Positions 12,305 through 55,350 of a stretch of DNA of 64,000 nucleotides are shown piece by piece. The stretch lies in the NCBI RefSeq assembly GCF_964340395.1, contig NC_135551.1, positions 4,551,463-4,615,462 on the forward strand, written 5' to 3'. The DNA is from Glandiceps talaboti. Its lineage: Eukaryota > Hemichordata > Enteropneusta > Spengelidae. Positions within the stretch are counted from its first letter, which is position 1, and each line of letters opens with the position of its first letter. Made by a program: the position numbers and the translations under genes. Under the pieces are notes generated by a model. That model was not told the origin of the DNA, ran no database searches, and saw only the letters and a list, made by a program, of their open reading frames with translations.

Positions 12305-12703
12305 TTATGCCAAAAATTTAGTTTGCGTTTGACACCTGTGGTCCACCGTATTCAACGCACTCATCCGGCGTTCTGTCCAGGTTTCTGTCCATCCTGATCT
12401 TGACAGCGTTCGGCCGGGTTGTGACTTGAAGGGACAATGCGAACATGGAATTTGCCTAGGTTCTGTGGATGATGGTGTAACACTTCTACAATCTAATAAC
12501 CATCTGGTTAAACTTCGATTTAAACATCTAGTGCTCGAAGACTCCGATGGTGTGCGAGCACGTTTTCGCTTAATTTCCCGATGATAACCATCCTCTGCAC
12601 CACCACGGCCAACCTCCGCCATTTCATAAAAACGTACGGACCAATCACACCGTAGTTTGCCTCTCCAAAGGGTACCGTGACAAGATTGTGTCACAGAACT
12701 CAT
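12305..12703 (-). CDS. Candidate first exon or single-exon ORF in a GC-richer island
   Basis: On the minus strand an ATG at 12622 in good context (ATGAAATGGCGG) opens 105 codons: MAEVGRGGAEDGYHREIKRK, RARTPSESSSTRCLNRSLT, and onward to a stop at 12305. A TGATTGGTCC (inverted CCAAT) lies just upstream. The stretch 12360-12670 is richer in CpG than its surroundings, as around promoters. The opposite strand is also open for 84 codons (GCDLKGQCEHGICLGSVDD and HLVKLRFKHLVLEDSDGVR), with a cysteine pattern that could be real. I cannot tell which strand, if either, is used. No family is recognised. Confidence 0.35.
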   Translation of the reverse strand: MSSVTQSCHGTLWRGKLRCDWSVRFYEMAEVGRGGAEDGYHREIKRKRARTPSESSSTRCLNRSLTRWLLDCRSVTPSSTEPRQIPCSHCPFKSQPGRTLSRSGWTETWTERRMSALNTVDHRCQTQTKFLA

Positions 12704-12840
12704 AAATGTATTAGATGGGCCTGTCTTGCATCAGTATCTGATACACATGCATGCACCAATGGAGAGTCAAAAATCTTTTCACTGAGTCACAATGATATAT
12801 CCAGCATGTCAAAGTGATAGGGGCATCCTACTTTTGATTT

Positions 12841-13290
12841 TTTACAGGGGTCTAGACACTTTTAGTAGGCACAATAACCTAACCCCCCCCCCCCCTCCAC
12901 GGGGTATACATATATGTGCCACCCTTTTGAGGTGGGTTTGTTTCGCCCTTTGGTCTACAATGGGTAGTGTATTTTCTGTTTAGTGATAACGATCTAAAAT
13001 GGGGTCCACTTTACGCAATTTTTTATTTTGTTTGGTCTAAAAGTAGGTCCTGAAAGGCACCACTTGATATATTCTCGACTAGTACAGAATTGTCGGGAAT
13101 TTCCCTAGTAATTTCTCCCAGCTAATTCGCCGGGTTGACATTTTCATGTCGGTGATTATATATTTATTATTATAATTATATTGATATATTATTATGTATT
13201 TTGGTCTAAAAGGGGTCTTCTAAATGTTGAATGGTCTACACTGAGGTATCCATGTTTGGTCAAAACGGGTCGAACGTGGGTTCTGGGGTT
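12841..13290 (+). repeat. Dispersed family A, copy 1
   Basis: TATACATATATGTGCCACCC, TTTGGTCTACAATGGGTA, TAAAATGGGGTCCACTTTAC and GGGAATTTCCCTAGTAATT appear in the same order and orientation at 33030-33340. The copies share GTCTAAA and AATGGGTC motifs repeated every 50-70 bp. A C13 run starts the copy. Confidence 0.85.
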
Positions 13291-13377
13291 GACAGCAGCA
13301 GCAGCAGCACCAACACCACCACCACCAGCACCACCATCATCATCATCATCATCACCATCACAATCACCACCACCACC

Positions 13378-13423
<46 letters not shown>

Positions 13424-13435
13424 CATCACCATCAC

Positions 13436-13491
<56 letters not shown>

Positions 13492-13576
13492 CCACCATCA
13501 CCATCACCATCATCATCATCATCATCATCATCATCACCATCACCACCATCATCATCACCATCTCCATCACCACCAC

Positions 13577-13644
<68 letters not shown>

Positions 13645-13645
13645 A
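13290..13645 (+). repeat. (CAT/CAC)n trinucleotide array
   Basis: About 350 bp of CAT and CAC units with a CAG start. All six frames look partly open (poly-His, poly-Ser, poly-Asp and so on), which has no coding meaning here. Confidence 0.98.
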
Positions 13646-13869
13646 TCTTGTTATTATTATTATCAGCATTATATTTCCCATATCTATAGGGAGAGTCCAT
13701 CGCTGAAACTTGGTGGAAATGAAACCCACTGGTCTGTAGTTGACATCAATCAATGTTTATTTGCATAAACTATGCGTTACATTTCTATACCTCATAAACT
13801 TTGCAGGTTCAAAGGTCAGTTGACAAACATTAATTTGATTAATATAAGACACTGTACAAAAGACTTAAA

Positions 13870-14840
13870 GAACTATACAAAACAAAAGGAGTTTATATTA
13901 CACTGTTATTTTGTCTTTTCTTACCACTTTAAAAATAAATTTGGCGTGTCCAAGAATTTCATATGTTTTTAGTTTGCATAAGTTTAATGAAAGTGTCATT
14001 GTTCTGTTTTCTAGGAGGTGGGGTGAAATATATTTGGTTCGAATATCCTCTGAAAAGGGCCACGTCAAAATAAAATGAAATTCGTCATCTACATCCATTT
14101 TGGTACCAAATTTACATATCCTCTCATTTCTTTAAGTATTCAACTATCTTCCCTTTACACATGTCAGTTGACTGTCACATGAACGTCTAATATGTGCCAT
14201 AGTTGAAATAAGGTATTTGTCTGGTAAATCAGTAATATATTTCTCTGGTTCTAAAAGTGACTTAAAGTTTATGTAGTGGTAAAGTGTTTTGTTCTCTCGT
14301 ATATTTGTATGCCATTCCTGATATGCTACTTCAATGACTCTAGACATAAATAATGGCAGAAAATATTCTTGGTTGCAAACCTTTTGAGCCATCCATGCAT
14401 AATCAAAACCATATCTTTGTAAAAGGCTACGAACACGACTTGCCCAAGTTATCCATCCAAGTTGTATAACATTTTGTAGGCTTTGCAGGGAAGTCTTGAG
14501 ATATCCATCCAGTACTTTATACAACGTTTAACACAATCAACAAAAGGCAGTCTCCCACATTGACCCAAAACAGCATTACTGGAGGTGTTTGTTCTAACAC
14601 CAATAAGTTTTGGGCAAAATTTGTATCGCCAAATCAGGTTTCACTATGAAGTCAAAAAGCTTAAAGTACAGTCCTAATGGCTACTTTTCGTAAAATGAAC
14701 ATATTTTTGTCTGCTTGTTGAGCAAGAGTGATAACTGCCTTTCCCCAACATCCCTTACTATACATGAAAATAACGTTCCAAGGTATTTAAGCAATTTTTT
14801 TACCACCATAGAACCAGTTTTCTTTTTGTAAATATCAATA
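13870..14840 (-). mobile_element. LINE pol C-terminal region, degraded
   Basis: Minus-strand frames read RTNTSSNAVLGQCGRLPFV (about 14.6 kb), then WITWASRVRSLLQRYGFDY and YQEWHTNIRENKTLYHYIN (14144-14524), then MDVDDEFHFILTWPFSEDI (14090-13900). The order AVLGxCGRLP, WASxVRxLLxxxGFxY, EWH, and DEFHFxLxCPxY is the conserved C-terminus of a widespread animal non-LTR family, in which the last block holds a CCHC-like knuckle. Here the knuckle cysteine after FILT is replaced, and stops and frameshifts separate the parts. Confidence 0.8.
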
Positions 14841-16870
14841 TGAATACTAACTGTCCACTACTAAATGTTCACAACTTTCTTGATACTGAAATAATATATG
14901 ACAGAACATTATTAAATGCCGATATAAAATGTGATTTAAAAAAATGATTTAGCAATTCGATGTGACACAGCATTTAAAAACAGATACAGTTGTAGCATCG
15001 TGTTCACACAAAAAAATAATTAAAAAAAAAACATTTGAGACCCAATATATCAGATTGCAAATAACATCCTTTTTTAGAATTATTTTTCACAATATTTTTA
15101 CATTACATAAAGAGCTAAGATGAAAAACACCCAGTCAAAATCAAGCATCGTTTTTTCCACTTTTATATATCTTCATCTATCTTTATCTCTATGGCAGTGC
15201 AACTTGAACGGGTTTGGAACGTTTTGCAAGATGATATAACTAGTTTACTTCATACATTAGTGCTTGAGATGTATTAAACCACCTATGAGAATACACATAC
15301 TAGTGTAAACATAAGCTTAATACTGAAAAGAAATCCAACCAAATTTATTTTTGGGGTCCAAATGCGATTTCAGCATGTCGCTCTACTATTTATGGATATT
15401 GTCGACGTCTAGTTAACATGTACAATGTCAGAACATAACTACTATGACATGCAGGCTATTTAAATCATTAATATTTTTCTTAGAATAAACTTGAAATTAC
15501 AGATAAATACATCGTTCCCACTAACACAGTGAAGCGAGAGTACGTTTTATAAGACTGTATATATAACTCTCAACCTCTCAATATATTAAAAATCTATCGC
15601 GAATGGAAGCTTCGGATTTCCGTTAAAATTTAAGGAGTGGATAAATAACTCATTCCAGTTTCATGGTTTAGGTAATATGGTATCAAATCCAGAAAGATTT
15701 ATCAGTGCTATCTGAGCCTTTGATGTAAAAGGTCACATAGTGATAACTTATTATTATACTCTGCCCAAGTTCGAACAAACACTGTAACATCGAATTTTGC
15801 TTACAAAACGTCTCCCTTCGTAAATCATACAAATTTCTGCTCGGAAATTCGGAATATTTTTGTATAAGTCTCCCTGTCTAGATTCTCTTACTGTGAGGCC
15901 CTGGAATGCACAGGAGTGAATTCAGGAATATTGGATTGCTGTGTGTGTGCTTTGCATGTTATACACTAGTAATGGCGATATGTTATTATAGTGTGGTTCC
16001 AATTCAGAAAATGTCGCTAGGAAATGTTCATGTAGGCATTGTTGGGTAGACTTTAGAAGACAATTGTTATAGGGTAATTTGATGGTGATGAATCCAAGAT
16101 CTGAAATTGTCTTCCATGTAAAACTTTGAGATTTTACCACTCAAATTTTGCATCAATTTACATAAATTTGTATTTTTCCAAAATAAACATCTTTTAGTAA
16201 AAAGAAATTTTCAGGAAACTTCCAGGATGCCATTCCTCTTTTAACCAATTGAAATGCTTTTTGGAGCAAAGTATCATGGGAAAATTCAACACGGCGGCCA
16301 TTTGACTATTTTGTTTTGTTTTATATGGATTTTTCCTCAATCATGTTAGATAGTAATAAAATACAGAGACAGACAGACAGACAGACAGACACTGCCCCAT
16401 ACCTATAGCACTACAGAACCTTATCAGTCCAGTTGTGCTAAAAATCATTTCCTAATAATTTGGGAATTTGCACCAACGGTCGAATAGTGTAGGAAACAAT
16501 CATGTCAAATGTGAAATTTTTCGCTCTGCCCGATAAATTAGTATGACATGTTAAGTTTTCATTGTTTTACTTATCTTAAGTACGATTGAGACGAAACTTA
16601 CCAAAGTAGCAATTTGATTTTGGGTATTTTACCCATTTCTATTTTTTAGGGAATATGGTGACCCCCGTTTTTTCTTTTTAGATTTGAATTCATTGATATA
16701 TATTCCATATACCTGCAAAGTTTCGTTTGCAATATATAGTTAACACGAAACTAATGGACATCCTATGTAGAAGGTGAGAGAGTAATTTATCCATAGACTT
16801 TATTTGCCAAGGGTGAAAATAATGAACTGAGAACAAGCATTAGGATAACACATCACTTTATGTCTATCCA
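14840..16870. other. No gene found
   Basis: AT-rich. A short (GACA)n lies at 16367-16390. 15600-15920 on the minus strand has some coding-like phrasing broken by stops but no motif I can name. Confidence 0.5.
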
Positions 16871-16871
16871 A

Positions 16872-46810
<29,939 letters not shown>

Positions 46811-47066
46811 TTTGACGAAAGGTTGGATAATCCCGTTTGCAAGTGAATTGTTTATGTCTTCAATTTGTACGGCTGTCGATTAGATGTGGTTGGGTACTCC
46901 GACAACTTCGTTGAGGACACCAAACCAAAGTTGTGGAGAGTGCAGAGATATGAGAGTCATCGGTACCGTACTAGTTAAGGAATGTCATATGTGCACACCG
47001 TCGCCCAACTTTTGAAGGCCGTCATTCACAAGAAAAGCTTTCCACCGTAATAGAGCCAAAGAAAAG

Positions 47067-47222
47067 ATGGTCTCCTTAGTTTTATTGGTATTGTCAATGG
47101 TTATTGCTTCGGTGTCGTCATACAAAGAATCTCAAGATAACACATCACAATGCCAGATTATTTCTCTACAGACTCGTGTTCTTTCAATATACCAAATGAA
47201 GAAGAAATCCGACCCAACCTAG
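47067..47222 (+). CDS. Short ORF with signal peptide, divergent from the receptor gene
   Basis: The ATG at 47067 (context GAAAAGATGG, good for initiation) starts a 51-residue frame: MVSLVLLVLSMVIASVSS, then YKESQDNTSQCQIISLQ, then TRVLSIYQMKKKSDPT and a stop. The first 18 residues are a textbook signal peptide with a probable cleavage after SVSS. It lies 256 bp from the receptor's ATG on the opposite strand, so the two could share a promoter region. It may be a small secreted peptide, or the first exon of a longer gene: a GTATGT donor follows just after the stop, and a weak GTGTTC lies within the frame. I recognise no family. Confidence 0.4.
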   Translation: MVSLVLLVLSMVIASVSSYKESQDNTSQCQIISLQTRVLSIYQMKKKSDPT

Positions 47223-47229
47223 GTTGAAG

Positions 47230-48540
47230 TATGTTAGTTTTTGTGACAAATTCTAACGAATTGCGAAGAAAAAATAAGAGATACGTACGTGATGACAACA
47301 AATGGTCATATCTTGGAGCAATCTATTTTGAAGTGTATAGTAAATACTCATCTTATATGACAAACCATTAAGTCAGTGTGTTTTGTGTTATTTTGATAAC
47401 TGATTTTGTGACAGTTTCATAATTATATTCTTTCCTAGCGACCACTTAATGTCCACTCCCATCTCGCTTTAGGTGAGTCAAAGTACTCGAGTGTTCAATA
47501 GCTGTATATGCCAGTGTGACATGCATCTCAGGACAGTAAAAGTCCAAATGCAGTATTCATCTTAACGTCACGGAACTTTAAGTTCAGCACAGAATGATGC
47601 AAATTTACTAGTTCAAATACCACTTGTAACTGAATGATTATATCTGTCAGTTTCTACCGTTATATGTGAAGGTGACTGTGAAAATATATTGTTACACCAT
47701 TTTGGTATAACTCTCCCTTTCATGTTATCAGATACACCGTGAACACTGTATTATTTACATTTGTTTGGCGTGCCAATAAATTGAATACAAGCATAAAGTG
47801 AAAACACAACTTTGTATCTAAGTAAATTGTCAAGTTCAAACTCGAATCCATGTCATAGTCATGCAGTAAATGTTATTGTTATTATCTCAGTAGTTGTTAG
47901 TATCTGATCTGTGCGTCACGTTGCCTTCTTTGAGCAACTGTCTGGTTCGTTTCTTACTGCCTGGGAAGTTTACAACGTTACGGCAATTGAATATTCCACG
48001 TTGTATTCAACATTTAGGTATACAGTGCACACCTGACCATATACAAAGGGGGTGGTCAGAAGTAAGTACGGGGTCTAGGCGGAACTCTTTGAAGTAGGTT
48101 GGTAACAAACAGGTTGGTCAATCTCTCTGTTTGTCGTCGATGTTGTTCTCTGCAACCTTTCATACCAGATAGTATTCACGTACAACGTTGTATTGTGATT
48201 GCAATTCACACATCTCTGTCTTAATCAAGACGTTCAAACACGGACTGATGACTCGACTCATTTTTCACCGTTTTCAAACCAAGAGTTAGAATAGTACGAC
48301 TGACATCCCACAGTGTAAATGTCATTTATCGAAGTGTGCAAACACAGCTTATATATTTTTTCAAACCCCTGTTGTGTTGTCATGTCGTTGTATATCAGAC
48401 ACTTTTTTGAGTTATGTTGCAATCATTTATCATCTAGTGCAAACATCTTCAATTCTCATCTGATAACGCTTTCATTATATTATAGTCAATGTATCAAGGA
48501 ACCAAGACAGCAAACACGGGAATTAGCTCATTTTTCAATG
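47230..48540. other. No gene found
   Basis: AT-rich intergenic sequence downstream of the divergent short ORF. I see no splice-framed exon or RNA gene. A T13 run is at 48541-48552. Confidence 0.5.
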
Positions 48541-48599
48541 TTTTTTTTTTTTAAAGTTATGTCTTGTAATAAGGGAACGAGCAGAATTTACGGCGCGTG

Positions 48600-49345
<746 letters not shown>

Positions 49346-49429
49346 AAATGGTTGGCCAAGTTATAGCTGTGACACGTTACATATGGAAAAGGTATGCATC
49401 CTTCCAAGGCTGGGGTCAGAATATACGCC

Positions 49430-49960
49430 AGGGGAGAGATTGGGGCCATGACAAAAATATTGAGGGTTTAAAGGGGGTGCATGAAAATTCTGATGGTCTG
49501 AAAAGGGGCCCCGAAATATTTTTGTTCATGATTTGAACCAAATGAAACCACAGGAGCGATCGTTTACCTAGTAAATTAAAAACATTCTCGGAACGAAGGA
49601 GCGCAAAGATTTGAAATTATGCCATTAAATGGCCTCCTACATGTCCTTATTTTTTTAAGTGCTTACTGTGGAAGGTCGATAACCCCCCCCCCCCACACAC
49701 ACACACACACACACACCCCACTAGCTATCCTTGGGATGTTGTTTTTGCCTAGAATCAAGATTGAAAAATGAAACCTTGCTGACTGCATATCTCCTAGTAC
49801 AGCCCAATGTGAGACCTTTTTCGCAAAGCCCACATATATTTGTAAAGAAATCTGTTGTTGGTATGTATGGACGTTGAAATTAATTTCCACTGTTTAATGC
49901 AGTGTATCATACTGCACATCTCTGGAGTGGAGTGGGGGGGGGGGGTGTTACTGTGTAATT
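49430..49960 (+). repeat. Dispersed families B and C joined
   Basis: 49440-49590 matches family B at 32480. 49613-49950 matches family C at 34700-35000 (GCCATTAAATGGCCTCCTAC, AATGTGAGACCTTTTTCGCA, TGTATGGACGTTGAAATTAA). A C11 and (CA)n tract at 49684-49717 replaces the central part. The adjacency shows that B and C are parts of one larger element. Confidence 0.8.
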
Positions 49961-50319
49961 ACACATTAAAATATGTGTAGCCGGGAGTGTATTTTATGTA
50001 TGCATCTGAGCACCACTACCACACCATATATGCTGTACCCGCCAGGGAGATGTCTATGTTATACACATCCTTTGTGTAGCCGACAATCTCATCGATCACC
50101 ATCCCAATTCAACATCCTGTATGGACATCAAACACAGGTACTCTACACGGATGCAAACCCCTGATGACCTACATGAACAACTCACTTTATTAAACACTCC
50201 ATTCATTACGACATTACATGTCTCTCTGCAGATGTATACGTAGCCACCATGCACCCTTTCCTCATTGATAGATTGTTCTGTTCTTTGTAGCCTTTGTTTT
50301 ACCCCCGCCAATTCAGCAC

Positions 50320-50415
50320 TTTAAACCTAAACTCTACCCTAACCCTAACCTTAACCCTGACACTAATAAACCTAAACTCTACCCTAACCCTAACCTTAAC
50401 CCTGACACTAATTCT
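50320..50415. repeat. 48-bp direct duplication with CCCTAA-like motifs
   Basis: AACCTAAACTCTACCCTAAC followed by CCTAACCTTAACCCTGACAC occurs twice in tandem. The CCCTAACCC is telomere-like but far too short to be a telomere. The surrounding 49970-51430 has TTTCCCGCC and ACTTTTC blocks repeated loosely and no gene. Confidence 0.85.
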
Positions 50416-51441
50416 TTAAAAAAAATATATGATGTCTTCCCGCCTTCACACAATGTAACATTTCCCGGTTATTTCCCGCCTTACCAAAATACAACTTTTC
50501 TCATTTACCTTTACCAAAATAGACTCACCAACCCTTTTCCTGTATTTGTTTACAAAAGTCTGGCTAGCTAGATCAGTTGAAGCCCACTAATTGTCCATAT
50601 TTCACAACTCCACATTGCTGTGTTCCCATATCGCCCTCTACTTTCAATACTTAGCTTGGAAACCCCAACACTCCATATGTTGTTTTACATTCAACTGGGA
50701 AATTCATGCATAGACTCCGATCCAACAATGATATTTTTTTAACACAGAATACACACTTTATTCAACATACATAATATTATATTCACATGTATGTGCAACA
50801 GTCCATGGTACCGTCGACACCTTATTTTCTTTTTCATTTAACCTTCTATATTCTACTTTACATAGCCACGGTTACTGCATCATCAGAAGGTCTCTATGTG
50901 GGACGTTTAGTAATCCTGGGCTTATGTACATACACCCCATTCTATGTTTCTCTATAACACACACCTAAGGAGAACTATTCATTGCTCTTGCTTGTACCAT
51001 TACGTTTGACCAGGGAGGTGCGATGAGGGGAGACATATGCCTCCATGGTTTGACACATCACATATATCAGAACAGAACCCCATTCTACCCCATTTACACT
51101 ATACACTCATCCCGCTAATCCTGTATTCTATATAATGTTTTTCCCGCCTCTCCAAAATGAAACTTTTCCCATTTATTGTCACAGCGTTCAACACGTCCAA
51201 TCCTACCCTTCTATTCCTATTCCCCACCTTTCGACCATATCGAAGTCATTTTCCAAAGAATATTGATCCCGTACTTCCCAACTGTGTCCTCTGAGATTTA
51301 TGCTATGTTAACCACGTTGGCCTACAATTTTTTACACAAATCTGCAGATTGACACACTGCAGTTACCCCCTTCCCCACTCACATGTACAGTATTATTTCC
51401 TAGCATTCAAAATACTTTACAGTATTATTCCCGCCTTATCT

Positions 51442-51443
<2 letters not shown>

Positions 51444-51495
<52 letters not shown>

Positions 51496-51577
51496 TACAT
51501 ACATACATACATACATACATACATGCATGCATATACATACATACATACATACATACATACATACATACACACACACA

Positions 51578-51609
<32 letters not shown>

Positions 51610-51690
51610 CATACATACATACACACATACATACATACATACATACATACATACATACATACATACATACATACATACATACATACATAC
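51444..51690 (+). repeat. (AC)n - (ATAC)n microsatellite
   Basis: AC at 51451-51490, then ATAC units interrupted by GCAT and AC to 51690, ending exactly where the LINE begins. Confidence 0.97.
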
Positions 51691-52755
51691 AATGATTGAC
51701 AGATCAGTGCCGACCTATATTGTTCGGCTACTTTCAAATTGGTTTGTAATACAAAAGTTTTGTACTCGTTGGTCAAATTCTCTTTCCATGTCTTTCAACC
51801 TAACTAATGGAGTTCGACAAGGGGGAATCTTATCCCCATTTCTTTTCAATGTTTATGTTGATTCACTTAACAGGTCACTGTCTCGTGCCAGGGTTGGTTG
51901 TGAAGTGGGTGGAATTACAATTAATAATTTGTCATATGTGGATGTTTTGCGTCTCATCTCTCCATCCTATCTACGAAACTTATTAATCTCTGTGAACAAT
52001 ATGCTGATGATCATGATATCATTTATAATGCTAGAAAATCTAAATGTGTACACTTTATTAAAGTCATCCACAAAACTGTCTGTCATTCCCCCAATCAACC
52101 CCTGTGGGAATTTTCTCAAATTCGTATCAAGTTTTAATTACTTGGGACATGTTTTTACTGATGACCTGAAAGACAATCGGGATATTTTGAAACAGCGTAG
52201 AGCACTTTGTGGTAGAGTCAAACTTTTTATTGAGAAAGTTTTCTGCATGTACTATATCGGTGAAACTGCGTCTCCTCACAGCGTTTTGCAATAACATTTA
52301 CGGAAACCATTTATGGTGTGGCTTCAATGTAAGTAGTATGCAAAATATAATTGTCTGTCACAACAATGCGTTTCGGAGGCTGATAGCTAGGACTTCCAAG
52401 TTCTGCCAGTGCATCTAGCATGTTTGTTTTCAATTCAGTTAATTCTCTCTCAGAGAGAAGAAAGGCGGCATTTAGGTTTATGTTACGTCTTTTTGACAGT
52501 CAAAATTTTCTGATTAATCATGTTGTTACATGTGATGTACGGTTTGGTGGGATTCAGGCCCAATGGTTGAAGATTTTACATTTATTTTTTTTCTTTTGAA
52601 ATAATACCTTTTGTAATATTTTTCTGTTTGTATTTGTCTGTTATGTAAAAATTAAATTGTCTTGTGGTGTGTTTTTGTTCTTCTCTGGACTGTGGGTCTG
52701 TAAGAAAATTTAGATAATAAATACATACATACATACATACATACATACATAAAGC
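51691..52755 (+). mobile_element. 5'-truncated LINE inserted in an ATAC microsatellite
   Basis: A frame open from the repeat junction reads VPTYIVRLLSNWFVIQKF, GVRQGGILSPFLFNVYVDS, LSYVDVLRLISPSYLRNLL, and later SSFNYLGHVFTDDLKDNRD. These are RT motifs of a non-LTR element (GVRQGGxLSPxLFNVYxDDL, then the catalytic YADD-containing block, then YLGH). The catalytic YADD has become YVDV, so it is inactive. Further downstream, in other frames, HLWCGFNV and the C-terminal part follow. The 3' end runs through an AT-rich stretch into (ATAC)n at 52720-52751. The 5' side begins directly at (ATAC)n. Confidence 0.82.
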
Positions 52756-52759
52756 GAGT

Positions 52760-53240
52760 CAATGCAATTAAAAATGAACTATCATGTTAAGATCAGTGAA
52801 CTAGATCACAAGGTTTCTTGTTGAGATAGACACCATAAAGATAACACACAAATTAACATCATATACACTATGGCAAGCCGTTCAGGCCAAAAGTATTATT
52901 CTTATTTTAGTTGTAGTATTTTGTATTTTTCGGAGTTACAAACTAATTTTATCAGTTTATGTGTAGTTTGTCGATGGAATCCACACTTTTATTCGATGTT
53001 AATGTTATTGAATTCAATCAAGTTTTCATTTATTTGAGAATGTTGTTGTTTTACAGGCTTTATTTTTTATTTACTTTTCGTCAAACCAGAATTTTTTTTA
53101 AATGATTATATATAATTGAAAGTCAAAACATATTTTTTTTATAATTTGTAAAAAAAGTTTTTGGAAATTTTCCAAAATTATCAATTTTGTATCGTGGTCC
53201 CCCAAAAAATGTTTTTATTCGGACCACACGATTTCCATAG
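52760..53240. other. AT-rich spacer
   Basis: No coding pattern. A short inverted pair, CGTGGTCC and GGACCACACG, lies at 53193-53230. Confidence 0.5.
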
Positions 53241-53245
53241 CAGGG

Positions 53246-55350
53246 GTGTGGAGTAACTCAATGACTGATTTCATCAATCAATTCTGCTTGGCTTTTTTCG
53301 CAAATCGATTACACCGTCTACGTACTCCAAGGTTGAAAGTTCGTCTGGCTGTTCACACTACCTGGCTAATAACTTTGAATATATTTTTTCAATGTCCGAA
53401 GAAAGAAACCTTCGCCTTGCCACAACGATTTTATTGAAAACAGCAGCCTTTTACTATGATCCTGAAGACATACCAGTAGAACTGATAAATGTTGGCTTTC
53501 CTGAAGTAACACAGCCAGATCTTCACGCCAGCATGAGTGAGACAGTCTTGGAGTACACCAAGTGATTGAGGTTCTCACAAACTTTCAATTTTCCAATGGT
53601 CTCAGACACTATCCATATTTTTTCGAGTACCCCCTCCCCACAAATCCTCGACACCCCTTGAAAGCAGCCTTAGCAGAAGAGATGACTCGATATTCAGTTA
53701 TGAAAATGGATACGGAACTTGAACTAGAAATGACAAGGGCATTCGATGACGAATCGTTTGTTTCAAAGACAATGATGATAACGCAGGATGACTACATTCA
53801 CGTGAAGGAGATGGTCTCTATAAATCGATTTCCTGAGTATGTATGTCAACTGAGAATACGATTAATTGGGATATGGGTAAAGTTACGCTGTTGAATGAAG
53901 AACGTTTAGTAGTGAACTCTACTTGGAGAATGTCACATTTCCAATTGGCTCTGCTGGCGTGCGTGGTTTTATGAAAACCTCTCTCACATTGTCCAACTGT
54001 ACAGTTTCAAGTAGAATGGAGATGGATCTTGGAGATCATCCATATCATTGACCTTGTCCAGGATGCATAAAAACACACATTAAAGGAAAAGATATAGGAA
54101 TTGATGAAGGCGGACATCCCTTTTTGACTATTTCAGGAAATGCACTTGTCTGATTACAAAGGGAAAGTGCGGTGGTGGAGTTCTCAGCGGAGCCACGTGC
54201 GTAATCGTAGAAAGCTCTGTTAGCGACGTAGGTAAATCTGGCGTCGAAGTTAAGGACGGAGGACAGCTCACCTGCAGAAGAAACAATATATATGAAAACC
54301 TCTTTCACGGCTTATACATAGGCCCAAGAGCTGGAAAACACTTGTTGAAAAGAACAGGATTGCAAATAAGTGCACGCAAGGTTATTCATTTGCGACAGTC
54401 GAAGTAATTGGTAATACAATAATTGGAAATGCTGGCAATGGTATTTTTGTTGCTGGGGAAGCTGAAATCAAATATAACTGCTTTTCCGAAAATGCTCACT
54501 AGGGTGTAAGGATAGCTTAATTGGCCCTCACTATACTGAAACACAATGACATACATCACAATGCCTGTGGTGGGGTAATATCTAGTGAAAACTTTTCAGG
54601 CCAAAACTTCATGCACGGCAATTCTATCCATGACATTAAAGGTCCACCCTATCTAGTTTTGCCAAACTTACCAGATACAAGGGAAGAAGCTCATTCAAGA
54701 TCAGAGATATTCCTATACCATCATATATACTGACGTGTTTGAAAGTGTGTAAATATATGCTAGCAAAGCATACACATGGCGCTGAAAGCAGACACGATAT
54801 ATTATATATAACGCTACCTATATTTGTCAATAATGATATACAATAACGGCTATGCATAACAACATCCATTGAAGCATGTTGGCACTATCTGTTCTACGTG
54901 TGCCCACTGCCACACAGGACAAACAAATGACGGCTTGCTGCTTTGTGGTCGCCGCAGAAAAATTTAATATGGCAGTAGAAACTATAAGGCACAGCATTGG
55001 TCACACCATAAGGACTTTTGTCGTTATTTTGTGGTGACAAAAAGTTTCCAACTTTCACAATATTTCGAGTGTCTAATTAACGTCCGTACATTTGCAGTCG
55101 GGCTTGAGGGTATCGGTGAAGGTTTGCCACTTATTGTCATAATACAGGATTAAGAAGATTATCCAGTGTATGATCCCGAACAGATTTTGGGATTATATGA
55201 TAAGACTGCACACGTATACATCTCAATAGTATCTGCTGAAATCTATCACATCATTCAGGAATGTGGATTCATCCGACTTAGGAAGAGTGAATCTAAGAAG
55301 GTCTATTGCTGGGTAATATTCACAGAAAATTTAAAGGGTAAAAAAAACTG
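53246..55350 (+). pseudogene. Decayed parallel beta-helix (PbH1) plus MYND protein
   Basis: A colinear but multiply broken coding sequence. The piece at 53391-53577 reads SEERNLRLATTILLKTAAF and stops after a one-base shift; 53571-53890 continues with FEYPLPTNPRHPLKAAL and a long acidic helix. 54060-54730 holds right-handed beta-helix repeats such as SGVEVKDGGQLTCRRNNIY, GNTIIGNAGNGIFVAGEAE and LKHNDIHHNACGGVI, with stops between them. 54885-55024 is a MYND zinc finger with an internal stop and lost cysteines (CSTCAHC then HWSHHKDFC). 55100-55350 gives the conserved-looking tail YPVYDPEQILGLYDKT and KVYCWVIFTENLKG. No introns are seen, so it may be a retrocopy or an intronless gene that died. 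At least six frame lesions rule out function. Confidence 0.8.

Noticed and set aside
14144-14524. A host gene on the minus strand
   Set aside because: The motifs WASRVRSLL, EWH and the following DEFHFIL block belong to LINE pol proteins.
50320-50415. Telomeric sequence
   Set aside because: Only a few CCCTAA-like motifs within a 48-bp duplicated unit; not a run of telomere repeats.
54045-54308. Minus-strand frame over the beta-helix pseudogene
   Set aside because: The plus strand carries recognisable PbH1 repeats in several frames; the minus frame is incidental.
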